Positions 1-7,937 are shown, counted from the stretch's first letter. The stretch is 26,070 nt of DNA from Pseudomonadota bacterium (GCA_018822065.1 JAHJKV010000170.1:1-26070); one strand, 5' to 3'. The notes: generated by a model not told the origin, from the letters alone. A program made the numbers and translations.

Positions 1-578
1 CGGGTACCTATACCTCGGACCAGAGGCTGGTAATCGATTCCGAATACCAGGCCATGGCCTCGGAAATAACCCGAATCGCCAATTCGACCGACTTCAACGG
101 CATCTATCTGCTGAACGGCAATCTGTCCTCATTTACCCATAACGGGTCCTCGTTGACATCCACAGGTCGTCTCAAGGTCCACTTTGGAACCGGCAACGAC
201 TCGGCAGAAGACTACTACTACATTCAGATCAGCACTTGCACGGCATCGGCCTTTGGTGTCGGTGGCGCGGCGGGGAACTCCATTTCCACGCAGCAGTTGG
301 CCCAGCAGTCGCTGGCCAAGCTGAAGAATGCAATCATCTCCAAGGACACTATCCGGGCAAATCTGGGCGGTACCCAGAACCGGCTTGAGAACACGATCAC
401 CACCATCGAGATCATGGCCGAGAGTCTCTCGGCAGCGGAATCGCGCATCTCGGATGTGGACGTGGCCACGGAGATGACCCAGTTCGTCCGCACGCAGATC
501 CTGACACAGGCGGCGGTGGCCATGCTCAGCCAGGCCAACTCTCTGCCCAGGATGGCGCTGCAGCTCATCGGCGGCTAA
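1..578 (+). CDS. Flagellin, C-terminal part (5' end outside window)
   Basis: Structural subunit of the flagellar filament, exported by the flagellar type III apparatus. The frame is open from base 3, and the first visible residues (GTYTSDQRLVIDSEYQAMAS) are the end of the conserved N-terminal D1 helix, followed by the flagellin signature EITRIANSTDFNGIYLLNG. A short middle of roughly 55 residues follows, then the conserved C-terminal D1/D0 helices (NRLENTITTIEIMAESLSAA, SRISDVDVATEM, then LTQAAVAMLSQAN) and a stop at 576-578. About 191 residues are visible; the missing N-terminus should be about 80-90 residues, so the whole protein would be a small flagellin with little or no D2/D3 surface domain. 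An ATG at 54 lies inside the conserved domain and is not the start. The family call is very sure; which flagellin paralogue it is cannot be told. Confidence 0.96.
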   Translation, partial: GTYTSDQRLVIDSEYQAMASEITRIANSTDFNGIYLLNGNLSSFTHNGSSLTSTGRLKVHFGTGNDSAEDYYYIQISTCTASAFGVGGAAGNSISTQQLAQQSLAKLKNAIISKDTIRANLGGTQNRLENTITTIEIMAESLSAAESRISDVDVATEMTQFVRTQILTQAAVAMLSQANSLPRMALQLIGG

Positions 579-631
579 TACCGGAGAGCATAAGAACAGC
601 ATCTAGCGTTTGAAGCTGCTCCATAGGGAAG

Positions 632-660
632 GCGGGTCGTGTTTCAGGGACACGGCCCGT
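632..660. terminator. Hairpin between convergent flagellin and hypothetical gene
   Basis: Bases 632-642 and 650-660 form an 11-bp stem (two G-T wobbles) around a 7-base loop. It lies 54 bases after the flagellin stop and 27 bases beyond the stop of the opposing gene. The U-tract is weak on the + side (CTTGTTG) and absent on the - side, so the hairpin is clear but strong termination is only probable. Confidence 0.6.
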
Positions 661-686
661 CTTGTTGCGTGAAAAAAAGGGAAGGG

Positions 687-1520
687 TTAGCGCTTGAGGG
701 GTCCGAGTTCTGTTTCCAGAACCTTATAGCCCCGTGTGAGGGCTCCGACGAGCTGTTTGATGTCGTTGAGCTCGAACAGACGCTTCATGCGGGTGCGTTC
801 CTGGGGAGTTTTGTTGTTGCTTTGAATATTGTTGATGATTTTCAGATATCGATCCGGTCCCATGGATTGAACTGAATCCAAGATGTCGTGCAGGGTTTCA
901 AAGGCGATCTGCTTGCAACGGATATCCTCATAGACCATGTGCCAGTCTGTGGATGTCTTGTTGTACTTGTAGTTGACCGTGAATTCTTTGACGATGGATT
1001 CAATGTCCTGGTTGCGCTCAACCATGGCCTGGTTTTCCAGTCCGAAGAGCACCGGTTTTGCCTGAAATTCGTCAATCTGGTCCAAGGTTCCTCGAACCGT
1101 GATCAGGAAATAGCGCATCAAAGGGCGGACAATAACCCCTTTCATGAATTTTTCTCGGCCCGCCTCGTCTTGTTTGCTGTGATCGCAATACAGCACCTGC
1201 TTCCGGTAGGCTTTGACGATGCCGTATTCCACGAGAAGTCGACCCAGAATGTCCTTCTGACGCTGGTTGGGTCGCAGGTAGGCCTCCAGGACGTCATACA
1301 TGACCTTGGAACATTCATGTTTGAATGTGTCCATGGTCTTGTATCCCACAAAGGCTTCGGAGATGATCTCAGTGGTTTTGGCCTTGGAAACGCCGAGTGA
1401 GCGCATCTTTTTTTTCAATTCGCCAGTAAAGATGAGGACCTGTTTCCGACAGGCTTTCAGAGCGAGGTCGTAGAGTAGTTCGTTGACGTTGGCGACGTAG
1501 CTGGGATCGTGTTCGCTCAT
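687..1520 (-). CDS. Hypothetical cytoplasmic protein, 277 aa
   Basis: I do not recognise the family. The protein starts MSEHDPSYVANVNELLYDL, has no signal peptide or membrane segment, is rich in charged residues and looks largely alpha-helical, with basic patches such as KACRKQVLIFTGELKKKMR near residue 20. No catalytic motif is visible. The frame runs further upstream to 1673, but that part overlaps the end of the EAL-HDOD gene and has unnatural Arg/Ser/Thr-rich composition, so ATG 1518-1520 is chosen; the ribosome site before it is weak (CGAG, 8 bases upstream). It follows the EAL-HDOD gene on the same strand by 67 bases and may be co-transcribed with it, so a link to signalling or motility is possible but is only inference from position. 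Confidence 0.75.
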   Translation of the reverse strand: MSEHDPSYVANVNELLYDLALKACRKQVLIFTGELKKKMRSLGVSKAKTTEIISEAFVGYKTMDTFKHECSKVMYDVLEAYLRPNQRQKDILGRLLVEYGIVKAYRKQVLYCDHSKQDEAGREKFMKGVIVRPLMRYFLITVRGTLDQIDEFQAKPVLFGLENQAMVERNQDIESIVKEFTVNYKYNKTSTDWHMVYEDIRCKQIAFETLHDILDSVQSMGPDRYLKIINNIQSNNKTPQERTRMKRLFELNDIKQLVGALTRGYKVLETELGPLKR

Positions 1521-1587
1521 GATTGTCTCGATGCAAGAAGTGGCGGATTCCTGGGGTGTGTACCGTCTCCGGGAGATAGACGCAAGT

Positions 1588-2832
1588 CTAGTCTCCGTCC
1601 TTGGCAAGCACCGAGAGGACCCAACGCATGCCATCCGTGTACATGGTGTCCAGGGCTTCCTGGAGCAGGCCATGTTGTTGCGCGAATTCGGTCATGCCTT
1701 TGAAATCACCTTTCTCATAAGCCTCCACGAGTCTGAGGAGGCCTTGCAACTCGTTTTCCTCTCCCGTGAGGGCGCCGGCGACATCTTCATCCAAAGGCAG
1801 TTCCTTTAGAATAACATCCATCTCGATGCCCATGAGGGAATCGAGCAAGGAGAAAAGGCCTAGGGTGAAGAGGATGTCCGGAGTCTTTCCACCCAGGTCC
1901 AGTTCCTCACTGATGGTCTGGAGGAATTTTGCGCGGTGCAGGGAGAGGAAGGAAACTTCCTGAGCCGTAGGGGCCGGGTTCAGGTCCGAGAGAATGACCG
2001 CACGCAGCCACTGGGAAACCTTCAGCTGGCCGAGGAGGGTGGTTGCATGGGAAACGGATTCCACCTTGCGACTTATCCCCATCCCCGCAGAGTTGATGTA
2101 GCGGAAGAGACGATAGGAGAGGGCGGGGTCAGTGTTGATGATCTTGGCGAGTTTGGTCAGTTCGAAATCGGGATGGCTCAACTCCTTGAGCAGCTGGAGT
2201 TTGGCGGCCTCGTTGGCCGAGACCTTTTTGCCGGGAATGATCTCCGGTCGGCTAAAGAAGAAGCCTTGGAAGAGGTGGAAACCAAGTTCGGAACAGAGCT
2301 CAAAAGTGGCCTGGTCCTCGACCTTCTCGGCAAGGAGAATGAGTTTTTTGTTCGGCAAGCCATCCAGGGCGGCTCGGATCCGTTTGGGGTCAGCCTCGAG
2401 CGCCAGGATGTCCATCTTGAGGATGTCCACATGCTCCAGGAACGGCTTGAGTTCGTCCTCACCTGCGTAGTCATCCATTGCCAGGGTAAAGCCGCCCTTG
2501 CGAAGTCGGGACAAGGAAGCGAGTACTTCCGGGGTGGGGGAGACGTGTTCCAGTACCTCGACCACACAGGTTTCAGCGGGCAGGGCAAAGGCTGCGTCAG
2601 ACAACAGAAGACTTTCCGGAAAGTTGATCAGTGCGCGTTGTCCTTGTTCAATGCCGGGCAGGGCCATCGTGACACCGTCTGCGATGACCCGGGACGTCGC
2701 CATCTGGTCGTCGTTGACCATGGCAGTCGTGGCATCGCCAGAGCCCCGAAAGAGCAGTTCATATCCCCAAACTTTGCGATCTTTGGTGAAAATGGGTTGT
2801 CTGGCTACGTAGACCAGTTCAGTGTCGTTCAT
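1588..2832 (-). CDS. EAL-HDOD (YuxH-type) signalling protein, 414 aa
   Basis: Cytoplasmic two-domain regulator. Residues about 5-200 form an EAL-type domain beginning VYVARQPIF..GYELLFR, with ELL in place of the EAL triad. Many positions that bind metal or c-di-GMP in active enzymes can still be matched: E25, N70, D120-D121 (LAMDDYAG), K139 (ILKMD), E169 (LLAEKVED) and Q189 (FQGFFFSRP). Residues about 205-400 are an HDOD domain (LLKELSHPDFELTKLAKIINTDPALSYRLFRYIN..), related to HD hydrolases but usually lacking their metal site. Members of this family such as Vibrio CdgJ affect motility and are often catalytically inactive, so activity here is open. The start ATG is preceded by AGGAG at good spacing. 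It is probably transcribed with the 277-aa gene downstream. Confidence 0.93.
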   Translation of the reverse strand: MNDTELVYVARQPIFTKDRKVWGYELLFRGSGDATTAMVNDDQMATSRVIADGVTMALPGIEQGQRALINFPESLLLSDAAFALPAETCVVEVLEHVSPTPEVLASLSRLRKGGFTLAMDDYAGEDELKPFLEHVDILKMDILALEADPKRIRAALDGLPNKKLILLAEKVEDQATFELCSELGFHLFQGFFFSRPEIIPGKKVSANEAAKLQLLKELSHPDFELTKLAKIINTDPALSYRLFRYINSAGMGISRKVESVSHATTLLGQLKVSQWLRAVILSDLNPAPTAQEVSFLSLHRAKFLQTISEELDLGGKTPDILFTLGLFSLLDSLMGIEMDVILKELPLDEDVAGALTGEENELQGLLRLVEAYEKGDFKGMTEFAQQHGLLQEALDTMYTDGMRWVLSVLAKDGD

Positions 2833-2858
2833 GGTAACTCCTACCTTCAGAAATAGAT

Positions 2859-2882
2859 GGTTCCGAATCCTACCTTGGAACC
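2859..2882. repeat. 24-base inverted repeat between ErcA-like and EAL-HDOD genes
   Basis: GGTTCC at 2859-2864 is mirrored by GGAACC at 2877-2882 with 12 bases between. It sits 26 bases upstream of the EAL-HDOD start and about 50 bases past the ErcA-like stop. There is no U-tract, so it could be a weak terminator, an operator or chance. Confidence 0.35.
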
Positions 2883-2931
2883 ATGTATGATGCCAGAAAA
2901 TGATGGCACGTCGAAAATAGGTCAGCGGTTC

Positions 2932-4101
2932 TTAGAGGGCTCGTTCAAAAATGGCCGAAATGTCGCCGGGTTGTGGGTCCTGTGGGTTGGTGGCCATGCA
3001 GGGGTCGTTCATGGCATTTCTGGCCAGGGATTCGATATCTTCGGGTCGGACACCCAGTTCGGCAAGAGTGGAGGTCATTCCGACCGCTTTTTTAAAGGCC
3101 TGGAAGGCATTCAGGGTATGCTTGTGCTGTTCGTCCAGGGGCATGGCCGGGTCGATGTCTGCACCCATTGCCATTCCAATGGTCGCATAGCGTTCTGGGG
3201 CTGCTGAGAAATTGTAGTCGATCACGTGTTCAAGGAGGATGGCGTTGCATTGGCCGTGTGGCAGGTCGAGCAGACCGCCAAGGCTGTGGGCCATGGCATG
3301 AACGGCTCCGAGAATGGCGTTGGAGAAGGCGAGTCCTGCATACATGGACCCCAGCATCTGCTGGGAACGGGCCTCCAGGTTGTTCGGCTCGGCGATGGCC
3401 TTGGGCAGGTGCCGGGCAATGAGGTTGATAGCGTTGAGCGCAAAAATGTCCGTTACCGGCCCATTGGCGTTGGACACGTAGGCCTCCACGGCATGGGTGA
3501 GGGCATCGAGGCCCGTATGGGTGGTCAACTCACGACTCATGGACACGGTGAGGCTGGGGTCCACCAGGGCTGCGTCCGGGACGCCGGTCTTAGACACGAT
3601 GGCGATTTTCACCTTGCGCGCAGTGTCGGTGATAATGGCGAACTGGGAGACATCGGCTGAGCTTCCCGCGGTGGTGGGGATGCAGATGAGCGGTGGACTG
3701 GGGCGTTCCACCATGTCCACCCCCTTGAATTCAAGGATGTCCTGGTTGTTGCTGACCACGAACCCGATGCCCTTGGCGCAGTCCATGGGGCTGCCGCCTC
3801 CAACGGCCACGATGCCGTCACACTGTTCGGCGCGGTAAAGGGCGGCCCCGGCCATGACTTCATAATCTCGGGGGTTGGGACTGACCTTGGTGAAAGTCGT
3901 GATTGCAAGGTGCTTTTGTTGCAACGCTTTTATAACCAGATCGGTCCAGCCGCAGGCCTGGACACCAGGGTCGCTCACGAGCAAGACTCGGGTCATCCCC
4001 AGGTTGTCAGCGTATTGTCCTGCGAGGCTGGCGCTTTCTGGGCCAAAGACAAACTCCGGGGCGACAAATTTTCTGAGTTCCGTAAGTTGGGCTTGCACCA
4101 T
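2932..4101 (-). CDS. Iron-containing alcohol dehydrogenase, ErcA-like, 389 aa
   Basis: Group III (iron-dependent) alcohol dehydrogenase fold, cytoplasmic. The N-terminal half holds the nucleotide-binding GGGSPMD (101-107). The C-terminal half retains the four expected metal ligands: D199 and H203 (TGLDALTHAVEAYVS), H268 (AVHAMAHSLGG) and H282 (LPHGQCNA). The sequence LRKFVAPEFVFG, VSDPGVQACGW, the long conserved stretch VAVGGGSPMDCAKGIG and PTTAGSSADVSQFAIITD resemble, from memory, Pseudomonas ErcA, which controls ethanol-oxidation genes rather than serving as a bulk dehydrogenase. It lies 47 bases behind a PAS histidine kinase on the same strand, which fits a regulatory role as in the Pseudomonas erc system. 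A plain fermentative alcohol dehydrogenase remains possible. AAGGGAG precedes the ATG at good spacing. Confidence 0.9.
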   Translation of the reverse strand: MVQAQLTELRKFVAPEFVFGPESASLAGQYADNLGMTRVLLVSDPGVQACGWTDLVIKALQQKHLAITTFTKVSPNPRDYEVMAGAALYRAEQCDGIVAVGGGSPMDCAKGIGFVVSNNQDILEFKGVDMVERPSPPLICIPTTAGSSADVSQFAIITDTARKVKIAIVSKTGVPDAALVDPSLTVSMSRELTTHTGLDALTHAVEAYVSNANGPVTDIFALNAINLIARHLPKAIAEPNNLEARSQQMLGSMYAGLAFSNAILGAVHAMAHSLGGLLDLPHGQCNAILLEHVIDYNFSAAPERYATIGMAMGADIDPAMPLDEQHKHTLNAFQAFKKAVGMTSTLAELGVRPEDIESLARNAMNDPCMATNPQDPQPGDISAIFERAL

Positions 4102-4148
4102 GATGAGACTCCCTTGGTGTCGGCTGTGCGCCTGGTTGGACTAGGTCT

Positions 4149-5312
4149 TCAAGCTCGGGGCCGGTTGGTCTTGAGCCCGGGCAGCGTGAAGCAGAAAGAT
4201 GCCCCTGTACCCTTGCCTTTGGATTCTACCCAGATTCGGCCACCGTGGAGTTCCACTACCTGTCTGACGATGGTCAGCCCTACTCCGGTGCCATCCATTG
4301 AGGGGTCCAACTGATTGAATAAACCGAAGATATTCTCTTGGTGTCGGGGTTCAACGCCGATGCCTTGATCAGCAATGCAGATGACGAGTTCATTGTGTTC
4401 ATTGCAGCTGGCGGAAATGGAGATGAAGGCTGCTCCAATGGAGAACTTGACGGCATTGTCGAGCAGGAGGTTGAAGGCCTCCAGCAATCGAGTCCTGTTG
4501 CCGTAAACTTTGGGCAGACCTGGTCCGACGTCAATGTGGACGGTTTCAGGTCCAAATTCGTCGATTGTCTTGTTCTTGGCTTCTGTCGCCAGTTCGGCAA
4601 GGCTTACTGGTTCCTCCTGGAGCTTGATGCGCCCGATGCGGGAGAGGTTCAGCAAGTCGTTTAACAGGGCAAGCATCTGGTCCGCGCCTTCGTTGATGCG
4701 CTGGAGGTCCTTGCGCACAGCATCCACGTCTCCGCTTGCAATGTCTTCCGCGAGGAGGCCCGTGAATCCCTTGACCGTTGTCAGCGGCGTTTTCAGGTCA
4801 TGAGAGGCCGTGTAGAGGAATTGCTCCAACTCAATATTTTTCCGCTCCAGTTCCGCGATGAGCGCCTCACGTTCCGCTTGGGCCTTGAGCCGGGAGGAAA
4901 CGTCGCGGACCATGCAGACCATGTAGTCTGAGTGTGAGAAGGAACGGAACCAGAGGTTGGCTTCCACTGGGATGAGCCTGCCGTCCCGGTGTTTGAGCTG
5001 GGTGATTATCGGTTCCGTGATCCGTGGGAGCACGGTCAGCCCCTGTTCGAAAAGACTGAACAGGGAGCGCCTGTTCAGTTCGAGGCTGGAGTAGCCGGAA
5101 AGAGTGGTTGCAGTCTGGTTGGAATCCGCGATGTGACCTGTGGCCGCTTCAGCCAGGAAGATGGCGTCGGAGGCACGGTCGAGCACGTCTCGAAATCGTT
5201 CCAGTTCCGTCAGGCGTTTTTGGAGCTCCGGGTAGTAGCTCTTTTTGATGGACCGTTCGCCCAAGCCGATGAGGCGCTGGCGCAGGTCGCTTTTCTCTTG
5301 TTTGTCTGCCAT
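4149..5312 (-). CDS. PAS-domain sensor histidine kinase, soluble, 387 aa
   Basis: Cytoplasmic two-component sensor with no membrane segment. Residues 18-45 (RSIKKSYYPELQKRLTELER) form a helical lead seen in some PAS kinases, including, as I recall, the Pseudomonas erc type. A PAS domain covers about 40-145. The HisKA box FLYTASHDLKTPLTTVKGF has the phospho-acceptor H171. The ATPase domain shows the N box (N286, LLLDNAVKFS), G1 (DQGIG, 315-319) and G2 (GTGVGLTIVR, 341-350). No receiver domain or cognate regulator gene is nearby; the partner is elsewhere. The stop lies 47 bases before the ErcA-like gene, suggesting an operon in which sensing and the dehydrogenase-like protein are coupled. The ligand sensed cannot be read from sequence. 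Confidence 0.93.
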   Translation of the reverse strand: MADKQEKSDLRQRLIGLGERSIKKSYYPELQKRLTELERFRDVLDRASDAIFLAEAATGHIADSNQTATTLSGYSSLELNRRSLFSLFEQGLTVLPRITEPIITQLKHRDGRLIPVEANLWFRSFSHSDYMVCMVRDVSSRLKAQAEREALIAELERKNIELEQFLYTASHDLKTPLTTVKGFTGLLAEDIASGDVDAVRKDLQRINEGADQMLALLNDLLNLSRIGRIKLQEEPVSLAELATEAKNKTIDEFGPETVHIDVGPGLPKVYGNRTRLLEAFNLLLDNAVKFSIGAAFISISASCNEHNELVICIADQGIGVEPRHQENIFGLFNQLDPSMDGTGVGLTIVRQVVELHGGRIWVESKGKGTGASFCFTLPGLKTNRPRA

Positions 5313-5386
5313 GTCGACTCGGTGTGCCCAGAAGTGTTGGGATGCGGCCTGAGGTAGCGTTTGCTTACGTCAAACACATCTAGCTC

Positions 5387-5725
5387 CTATTGGAACTTGG
5401 GGTAGGCTGCGGCCGGGATGTCATACGTATTAACATTTATTGAGCCGTTATCATTTGAAATTTTCCAAATGTACGGGCCTTGTTGTTCGATATGGACCAT
5501 GTCTCCTATGTGTGCGGCCAGGCCGAGGGAGACGAGCTTGCTGGCCTTGCGGACACGTGCATTGAAACTCTTGGGCATATTTTCTTCCGTGAAGCGTGCC
5601 TCAGGGATAACTTCGGTCCAGTTGATCAGGGCCATGACGCGCATGTATTCCTGGGTCGGGGTGGCAGACGCGGTCGCTGCGGCAACGAGAAGCAGCAACA
5701 GGATGATCGTGGCAATTCGTGTCAT
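5387..5725 (-). CDS. Small secreted hypothetical protein, 112 aa
   Basis: Unknown function. The protein begins MTRIATIILLLLLVAAATASA, a typical Sec signal peptide with probable cleavage near ATASA-TPT, leaving a mature domain of about 90 residues with motifs INWTEVIPEARF and a C-terminal half of beta-strand character (GDMVHIEQQGPYIWKISN). No cysteines or heme sites. The ATG at 5723-5725 is chosen because GGGGAG lies 8 bases upstream; an ATG 33 bases further upstream has no such site and would bury the signal peptide. It sits alone between the kinase gene (74 bases) and the FecR gene terminator, so its transcription unit is unclear. Confidence 0.75.
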   Translation of the reverse strand: MTRIATIILLLLLVAAATASATPTQEYMRVMALINWTEVIPEARFTEENMPKSFNARVRKASKLVSLGLAAHIGDMVHIEQQGPYIWKISNDNGSINVNTYDIPAAAYPKFQ

Positions 5726-5808
5726 GAGATTTCTCCCCTTACGGATGTGGTCTTCCAATCACTAAAGCATAGTGAGGGCTTTCTGTCCATGTGTTCGGCT
5801 TTCTGCGC

Positions 5809-5837
5809 AAAGAAAAAGGCCGCTCGGTGGGCGGCCT
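5809..5837 (-). terminator. Rho-independent terminator of the FecR gene
   Basis: A perfect 7-bp stem, AGGCCGC at 5817-5823 with GCGGCCT at 5831-5837, is followed on the minus strand by TTTTCTTT. It starts 7 bases after the stop of the FecR-domain gene at 5844. Confidence 0.88.
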
Positions 5838-5843
5838 GGGTGG

Positions 5844-6710
5844 CTAGTCTTGTCCCGAGTGGTCGCTGGAGCTTGGCGCAGCCGGCTCAAGGGCATTTCC
5901 ACTGCCGCCGGTCACTCCTTGGGGAGCATCGCCTCCTCGCTCGAAGCCGGAGAAGTTTCTCCGGACATCCTTGGGCACATTCACATTGGTTTTGAATGTA
6001 GTCGGTTTGGCGAGCTGCCTGGACGGCGTGCCAATGGGCTGGGGATCGCTGGTTCCGGTTGCCTTGCTAACGTCGACGGATTCGCCTCGGTCCATGCTTA
6101 CGGTCTTGCCGAACCGGTCCGTGAAGGTCATGGCCCTTTTTGAGGTACCGTTCACATGCTGCGTGTTTTGGCTGGTGACGTCAGGTTTGACTTGGTGTCC
6201 CCAGGCAGATCCAGGACCGTTGATGTTGCTGTTCAGACTTTGCGAGTATTCCTCACTGTTTGAGAGCTCGGTCGTTGTCGTGCCCTCGGTTCCGCGGATG
6301 CCGATGGTTCCCAGTGGGGTTTCAAACTTGAATGCTTCCGGGTTTTTCTTCGTCACTTTGCCCGTGAGAAAGCGCATGCCACCGGCGATCATGTTTAAGT
6401 CCACGACATTGTTTTCAGATTCCTGCATGTCGAAGACGAACTGGCGGAGTTCCACCTCGGAGTTTTCATCCAAAGAGAGGACGGTGCCATCCTTGAATAT
6501 AACCTGGAGAAAACCTTTTTCTCCCACCGCGAGGACATCTTTGACGTAGAGTTTGCTGTCTCGGGTCAGAACCCTCTTTTCGCCATCGGCGATGGCCACG
6601 GCTTGCCCGGTGATGGCTTGCACGTCGCCTATCCTGTCCGTGTCGGTCCAGATCTGGAATGCTGAAACGCAGAAAACGAAAAAAAATAATGTGATGGCTT
6701 GTTTACGCAT
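5844..6710 (-). CDS. Secreted FecR-domain protein, copy 1, 288 aa
   Basis: Predicted exported protein (hydrophobic residues 6-18, ITLFFFVFCVSAF). It has a FecR-type domain at about 30-145, with the family hallmark TPLGTIGIRGTEG and the beta-rich lead ITGQAVAIADGEKRVLTRDS. The rest is Ser/Gly/Asn-rich, with a disordered Pro/Gly tail. Classical FecR relays ferric-citrate signals to sigma factor FecI, but no sigma gene, TonB receptor or cytoplasmic N-terminal half is present, so this is one of the periplasmic FecR-domain proteins of unknown role. ATG 6708-6710 is chosen for its GGAGGAG site; an earlier ATG at 6758 lacks one. It is a close paralogue of the next gene upstream. The 173 bases between the two genes hold no gene and no clear terminator. 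Confidence 0.85.
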   Translation of the reverse strand: MRKQAITLFFFVFCVSAFQIWTDTDRIGDVQAITGQAVAIADGEKRVLTRDSKLYVKDVLAVGEKGFLQVIFKDGTVLSLDENSEVELRQFVFDMQESENNVVDLNMIAGGMRFLTGKVTKKNPEAFKFETPLGTIGIRGTEGTTTTELSNSEEYSQSLNSNINGPGSAWGHQVKPDVTSQNTQHVNGTSKRAMTFTDRFGKTVSMDRGESVDVSKATGTSDPQPIGTPSRQLAKPTTFKTNVNVPKDVRRNFSGFERGGDAPQGVTGGSGNALEPAAPSSSDHSGQD

Positions 6711-6883
6711 AGAAAATCTCCTCCGTGTTCCATGGCTATTCGAGTTCAAAGGTAGCAAGCAGTTGAGAAAGACTCAATTGTGAATGGTGCGATTGTCGTG
6801 GTCTGTGGTTTTCGACAGGTTTTGGAGGCGCTGACGGTGGGGTGACCGACCCGCGATCTACGGTCAGGAATTTCGGGTCACGG

Positions 6884-7774
6884 TCAGGGTCCGTTGGTGG
6901 GTGAACCGACACTCCCCCCGCCCCCGCTGCTGCTCGAGTTGCTCGAGGACGGGGTCAGTGCGCCATCGCCGCCGCCAGTTCCCGGAGTGTATCGTCCCCC
7001 GCCAGCAAAGCCGGGGAAGTGGGCGCGCACATCCTTGGGGATGGAGACAAAGGCCTTGAATCGGGTAGGCTTGGTGTCTTCGCGCCCGATGGGCGTGATC
7101 AGACGGGGGTCGTTGGTACCGGTTGTACTGCTTATAACCACCTCTTCGCCTCGGGCCATGCTCACGGTTTTTCCAAAAAGGTCAGAGAAGGTCATGACCC
7201 GATTAACATCCCCATCCACGTGCTGGGTGGTCTGACGGGTTACCTCCGGTGCAACAGCGTGGCTCCAGGTCGTTGTCGAAGCGTTGATGCTCATGTTCAG
7301 GCTTTGGGAATATTGCTCATCATTGGCGAGTTCCGTGTCCGTCGTGCCTTCGGTGCCACGTATGCCGATGGTGCCCAGCGGGGTTTCAAAACTGAAGGCT
7401 TCCGGGTTGTTTTTGGTCACCTTGCCCGTGAGAAAACGCATGCCGCCGGCAATCATATTGAAATCGACGAGGTTGTTTTCATCGTCCCAGGCGTCGAAGG
7501 CGAACTGGCGCAGTTCCACCTCGGTGTTTTCTTCCATGGAGAGGACCGTTCCGTCTCTGAAGATGACCTGGAGAAAACTTTTTTCTCCCACGGCGAGTAC
7601 TTCTTTGACATAGAGCTTGCTGTCGCGGGTCAGAATCCTCTTTTCTCCATCGGCGATAGCGACGGCCTGCCCGGTGATAGCTTGCACGTCGGCTATTCTG
7701 TCCTTGTCTGTCCATATCTGGAACGCAGAGAGACTGAGGATCAAGAGAAGGAAGAGAATGATTTTTTTATACAT
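6884..7774 (-). CDS. Secreted FecR-domain protein, copy 2, 296 aa
   Basis: Paralogue of the neighbouring 288-aa protein: both share AFQIWTD, ITGQAVAIADGEKR, TRDSKLYVK, VLAVGEK, MIAGGMRFLTGKVTK and ETPLGTIGIRGTEGT, with the FecR domain around residues 30-150. An N-terminal hydrophobic stretch (IILFLLLILSLSAF) suggests export or membrane anchoring. The C-terminus is low-complexity Ser/Gly (SSSNSSSSGGGG), unlike copy 1. Synonymous differences are frequent where the proteins are identical, so the duplication is old and the domain is under purifying selection. The start has no good ribosome site; a promoter 12 bases upstream may make a very short leader. Function is unknown; roles in envelope sensing or adhesin-type secretion are only suggestions. 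Confidence 0.85.
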   Translation of the reverse strand: MYKKIILFLLLILSLSAFQIWTDKDRIADVQAITGQAVAIADGEKRILTRDSKLYVKEVLAVGEKSFLQVIFRDGTVLSMEENTEVELRQFAFDAWDDENNLVDFNMIAGGMRFLTGKVTKNNPEAFSFETPLGTIGIRGTEGTTDTELANDEQYSQSLNMSINASTTTWSHAVAPEVTRQTTQHVDGDVNRVMTFSDLFGKTVSMARGEEVVISSTTGTNDPRLITPIGREDTKPTRFKAFVSIPKDVRAHFPGFAGGGRYTPGTGGGDGALTPSSSNSSSSGGGGSVGSPTNGP

Positions 7775-7792
7775 GTTGCACCAATTGTTGGT

Positions 7793-7821
7793 CTTATGCC
7801 TTGAAAAAATGGAATTGGCAA
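7793..7821 (-). promoter_or_regulatory. Candidate promoter of FecR copy 2
   Basis: On the minus strand TTGCCA (7821-7816) and CATAAG (7798-7793) are separated by exactly 17 bases, matching 5/6 and 4/6 of the housekeeping consensus. The predicted transcript would start near 7786, only about a dozen bases before the ATG, which fits the missing ribosome site. Confidence 0.4.
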
Positions 7822-7923
7822 CCAGCCCGATAGCGCCTTGAAGGGGATGAAAATGCTTTTTGGGGAGGACATTCGGTGAATGTCGAGTTGAACGAACGTG
7901 ATCAGACGCAGAAGTGCTGACAT

Positions 7924-7937
7924 TTGACCCAGGTCAT
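7924..7937 (+). promoter_or_regulatory. Candidate HcpR-type operator upstream of hcp
   Basis: TTGACCCAGGTCAT contains the inverted repeat TGACC-CA-GGTCA. From memory, Crp/Fnr-family HcpR regulators of Desulfovibrio use sites close to TTGAC-N4-GTCAA in front of hcp; this matches all but the last base. Its centre is about 81 bases before the hcp start. A start site near 7972 would put it at -41, the usual activator position, with TAGTTC (7960-7965) as a poor -10. The regulator gene is not in the window. Confidence 0.6.

Noticed and set aside
1936..2856. 306-codon plus-strand frame opposite the EAL-HDOD gene
   Set aside because: Shadow of a gene with clear domains; no ribosome site.
5844..7774. 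Ferric-citrate type sigma/anti-sigma system
   Set aside because: FecR domain only; no FecI, no TonB receptor, and the proteins begin with export signals rather than the cytoplasmic anti-sigma half.
7019..7804. 261-codon plus-strand frame opposite FecR copy 2
   Set aside because: Antisense of a real conserved paralogue; its composition mirrors the FecR codons and it has no own ribosome site.
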